Below the pieces are notes generated by a model that did no database searches, was not told the DNA's origin, and was given only the letters and a program-made list of their open reading frames with translations. From positions 1-7,817 of the forward strand of contig JAEDIC010000035.1 of NCBI GenBank assembly GCA_016292635.1: DNA of 7,817 nucleotides, given 5' to 3'. The stretch is from Clostridia bacterium (GTDB lineage Bacteria > Bacillota > Clostridia > Christensenellales > CAG-138). Both the position numbers and the translations under genes were made by a program. Positions 6,038 through 7,817 of the stretch are shown here, one piece after another; positions within the stretch are counted from its first letter, which is position 1; the number at the start of each line of letters is the position of its first letter.

Positions 6038-7330
6038 ATGAAATTCGCGGATCTTCTGAAAATGGCTTTCATGAACCTATGGAGGAGGAAGCTGAGAGCC
6101 GTGCTTACAGTGCTTGGCATGGTGATAGGCGTATCCTCCATAGTGGTTATGATGTCATTGGGCGTTGGCATACGCAAGGCCACCATAGAAAGCTATGAAA
6201 ACATGGGCAGCCTTACCAATATATCCGTAAGCTCATGGCGCTGGGTAGAAAACCCCAACGGCGGCGGCTCCAGCACCGAAACAAAGCTGGATAAAAAAGC
6301 CGTTGAAACCATGCGCCAGATTCCCGGCGTTGTTGCCGTAATGCCTCAGATAAACGCCTACGGAATACTGAAAAGCGGCAAATGGGTGTCAGATGCCAGC
6401 ATATTGGCAATTGACGGGAATGTGGCGGAGCAGTTCGGCATTGAGCTTTCCGAAGGACGTTTTCCCGAATACAAGCGGGGCGGCTCCACATATGAGATAG
6501 TGCTCAGCGAAAGCGTTCTAAGCTGGTTTTATGACCCAAATACCGGCAAGCAGGCGGCGGACCGTGACGGCAACCCAAGGGTCACAATGGACTCCCGTTT
6601 TCAGCTCACCTTCGATTATAGTTCCATATTCGGCGGCCGCAATAACGATCCGGACTATGTGCCCGGAAAAACATACCGTATAAACGCCGTTGGTCAGGTA
6701 TCGCCGGACAACAATGAGTTTTCCTGGTATTGCCTTATGGATATAAACGCCCTGCAAATGCTTGCCAAGGAAAACAGCCAGTTTATGTCATTGGATACCT
6801 CCAGCTACAACAGCGTTCTGGTAAAATGCGATAGCACGGATTCCGTAGCCACCGTAAAGGAAGCCATAGATGCCATGGGCTACGGCACAAGCAGCCTGCA
6901 GGATTCCCTTGAGCAGGCGGAGCAGCAGATGCAGCAGATACAGTATCTATTGGGCGCAATAGGCGGCGTATCCCTGCTTGTTGCGGCAATAGGTATAATG
7001 AACACCATGATGATGAGCATATACGAGCGCACCCGTGAAATAGGCATAATAAAGGTGCTGGGCTGCCGCATGGACAACATTGCGGAGCTGTTCCTTACTG
7101 AGGCGGCCTTTATAGGGCTGTTTGGCGGGGCGCTGGGCCTTGGCATAAGCTATGGCCTTGCGGCGCTCATAAATCACTTTATTGGCTCCAGCGGCTTTAA
7201 CGCTCTCATCCCCCTGTGGCTGGCCCTGGGCGCGCTGATATTCTCCATTGCCGTTGCCATTATCTCAGGCCTTTATCCCGCAATAAGGGCAATGCGCCTG
7301 AGCCCCCTCACCGCCATACGAAACGAATAG
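6038..7330 (+). CDS. ABC transporter permease, MacB/FtsX family
   Basis: This 430-residue permease has the MacB layout. There is a short cytoplasmic start, TM1 (about 20-44), a large extracellular MacB_PCD-type domain (about 45-295), then TM2 (302-327), TM3 (350-375) and TM4 (390-415) forming the FtsX domain. Family signatures are visible: ERTREIGIIKVLG (330-342) after TM2 and MRLSPLTAIRNE at the C-terminus. Proteins of this type dimerise with their ATPase and transmit ATP-driven motion to the outside rather than moving cargo through a channel. Its partners here are the ATPase at 3572-4318 and probably the anchored protein just upstream. It starts two bases after the preceding stop; GGAGG lies 13 bases upstream, so initiation may depend on coupling. 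Of 36 isoleucines I counted 27 AUA codons, 7 AUU and 2 AUC, unusual for a gene of this GC content. The substrate cannot be predicted. Confidence 0.95.
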   Translation: MKFADLLKMAFMNLWRRKLRAVLTVLGMVIGVSSIVVMMSLGVGIRKATIESYENMGSLTNISVSSWRWVENPNGGGSSTETKLDKKAVETMRQIPGVVAVMPQINAYGILKSGKWVSDASILAIDGNVAEQFGIELSEGRFPEYKRGGSTYEIVLSESVLSWFYDPNTGKQAADRDGNPRVTMDSRFQLTFDYSSIFGGRNNDPDYVPGKTYRINAVGQVSPDNNEFSWYCLMDINALQMLAKENSQFMSLDTSSYNSVLVKCDSTDSVATVKEAIDAMGYGTSSLQDSLEQAEQQMQQIQYLLGAIGGVSLLVAAIGIMNTMMMSIYERTREIGIIKVLGCRMDNIAELFLTEAAFIGLFGGALGLGISYGLAALINHFIGSSGFNALIPLWLALGALIFSIAVAIISGLYPAIRAMRLSPLTAIRNE

Positions 7331-7341
7331 GAGAAATCAAT

Positions 7342-7725
7342 ATGAAAAGCGTAAAACCCGGCCGAGGCCCTTCCGGCATGAGAGCCATAGGCGCAGTTAT
7401 TGCAGTAGTATTCGGCATATTCTGGACAATTGCTGCCGCCTCAATGGGAGCGCCTGCCATGTTTCCTCTGTTTGGTATACTTTTTATAATAATCGGCATA
7501 GTCAACGCCGTATATCACTTTAAAAACGCCACCGGCGAAAACCGCTATTCCGTATACGATATTACCGAGGAAGGGGAAGAGACCGACCCGCTGAATGCCC
7601 GCTTCGGGCAACAGCAGCAGACATATCAAAGCGGCACAAGCGTCCGCTTCTGCCCTTACTGTGGGCGGAACGCCGATTCGGATTATGAATTCTGCCCCGG
7701 CTGCGGCAAAAGGCTGCCGGATTAA
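7342..7725 (+). CDS. Small two-helix membrane protein with C-terminal zinc ribbon
   Basis: This 127-residue protein has a basic start, two hydrophobic segments (about 14-33 and 39-59), a polar acidic linker with a run of four Gln (90-93), and a C-terminal zinc ribbon. C104, C107, C118 and C121 lie in CPYCG and CPGCG. By the positive-inside rule both ends should be cytoplasmic, placing the ribbon at the inner membrane face. The frame is open upstream to 7216, but the ATG at 7342 has AGGAG eight bases before it and lies 11 bases after the permease stop, so it is the likely start. It is the last gene of the operon. I do not know a defined function; position suggests an accessory or assembly factor of the transporter, or a membrane regulator. 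A protein with no role in transport is also possible. Confidence 0.85.
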   Translation: MKSVKPGRGPSGMRAIGAVIAVVFGIFWTIAAASMGAPAMFPLFGILFIIIGIVNAVYHFKNATGENRYSVYDITEEGEETDPLNARFGQQQQTYQSGTSVRFCPYCGRNADSDYEFCPGCGKRLPD

Positions 7726-7735
7726 CAGGCAAAAT

Positions 7736-7767
7736 AAATATTCCCGCACAATGTGCGGGAATATTTT
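7736..7767 (+). terminator. Rho-independent terminator of the ABC operon
   Basis: The GC-rich core CCCGCAC/GTGCGGG extends through AAATATT/AATATTT to a 14-bp stem with an AAT loop and a TTTT tail. It starts 10 bases after the last stop codon of the operon. Confidence 0.88.
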
Positions 7768-7773
7768 AGGTTG

Positions 7774-7804
7774 TCGAAAAAGTGGCATTATGCCACTTTT
7801 TCGA
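7774..7804. repeat. Perfect 14-bp inverted repeat next to the operon terminator
   Basis: TCGAAAAAGTGGCA (7774-7787) is the exact reverse complement of TGCCACTTTTTCGA (7791-7804), with TTA between. On each strand the 3' arm carries a run of five T residues, so it could act as a terminator in either direction. It begins 7 bases after the operon terminator, which makes it redundant for the operon. It may end a convergent gene beyond the window or be a copy of a dispersed palindromic repeat. Confidence 0.7.
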
Positions 7805-7817
7805 GGTTTACATGGCT

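Overview
The window looks like chromosomal DNA from a Gram-positive, probably anaerobic and possibly spore-forming member of the Clostridia. This rests on Firmicutes-type ribosome binding sites, short U-tailed hairpin terminators, a tRNA gene with an encoded CCA and a near-perfect sigma-A promoter, and a GC content of roughly 50-55% by eye with an unusual preference for the AUA isoleucine codon. No taxonomic marker is present, so the placement is an inference. No phage, transposase, CRISPR array or toxin-antitoxin pair was seen.

Left part (1-1700). Two separate leftward genes each have their own terminator: a five-helix TspO/MBR membrane protein (205-672) and an unusual 207-residue protein with 18 cysteines and an internal PCGC repeat (777-1400), which may be a spore-surface protein. 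A rightward tRNA-Leu(GAG) gene (1571-1653) follows, with its own promoter and terminator. That terminator hairpin also closes the convergent gene to its right.

Middle (1698-3535). A leftward FAD-dependent oxidoreductase carries a C-terminal Rieske [2Fe-2S] domain. Between it and the next operon lie about 430 bases with no convincing gene. On the leftward strand this stretch can fold into an 11-bp hairpin inside a 6-bp outer helix, followed by a U-tailed terminator-like hairpin. It may be a structured, attenuated leader of the oxidoreductase or a small RNA.

Right part (3495-7817). A tight rightward operon encodes a MacB/LolD-type ABC ATPase, a large secreted and C-terminally anchored beta-rich protein, a MacB/FtsX-type permease and a small two-helix zinc-ribbon membrane protein. 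It ends at a strong hairpin terminator followed by a second perfect 14-bp inverted repeat. The ATPase and permease would form the core of a mechanotransmission-type ABC system, with the anchored protein as a candidate extracellular partner in place of a MacA-like adaptor. The first mature domain of that anchored protein is encoded by about 355 bases of about 36% GC between flanks of 62-67% GC, which suggests a domain-sized replacement. This mosaic surface domain, the cysteine-rich protein and the structured leader most deserve follow-up.
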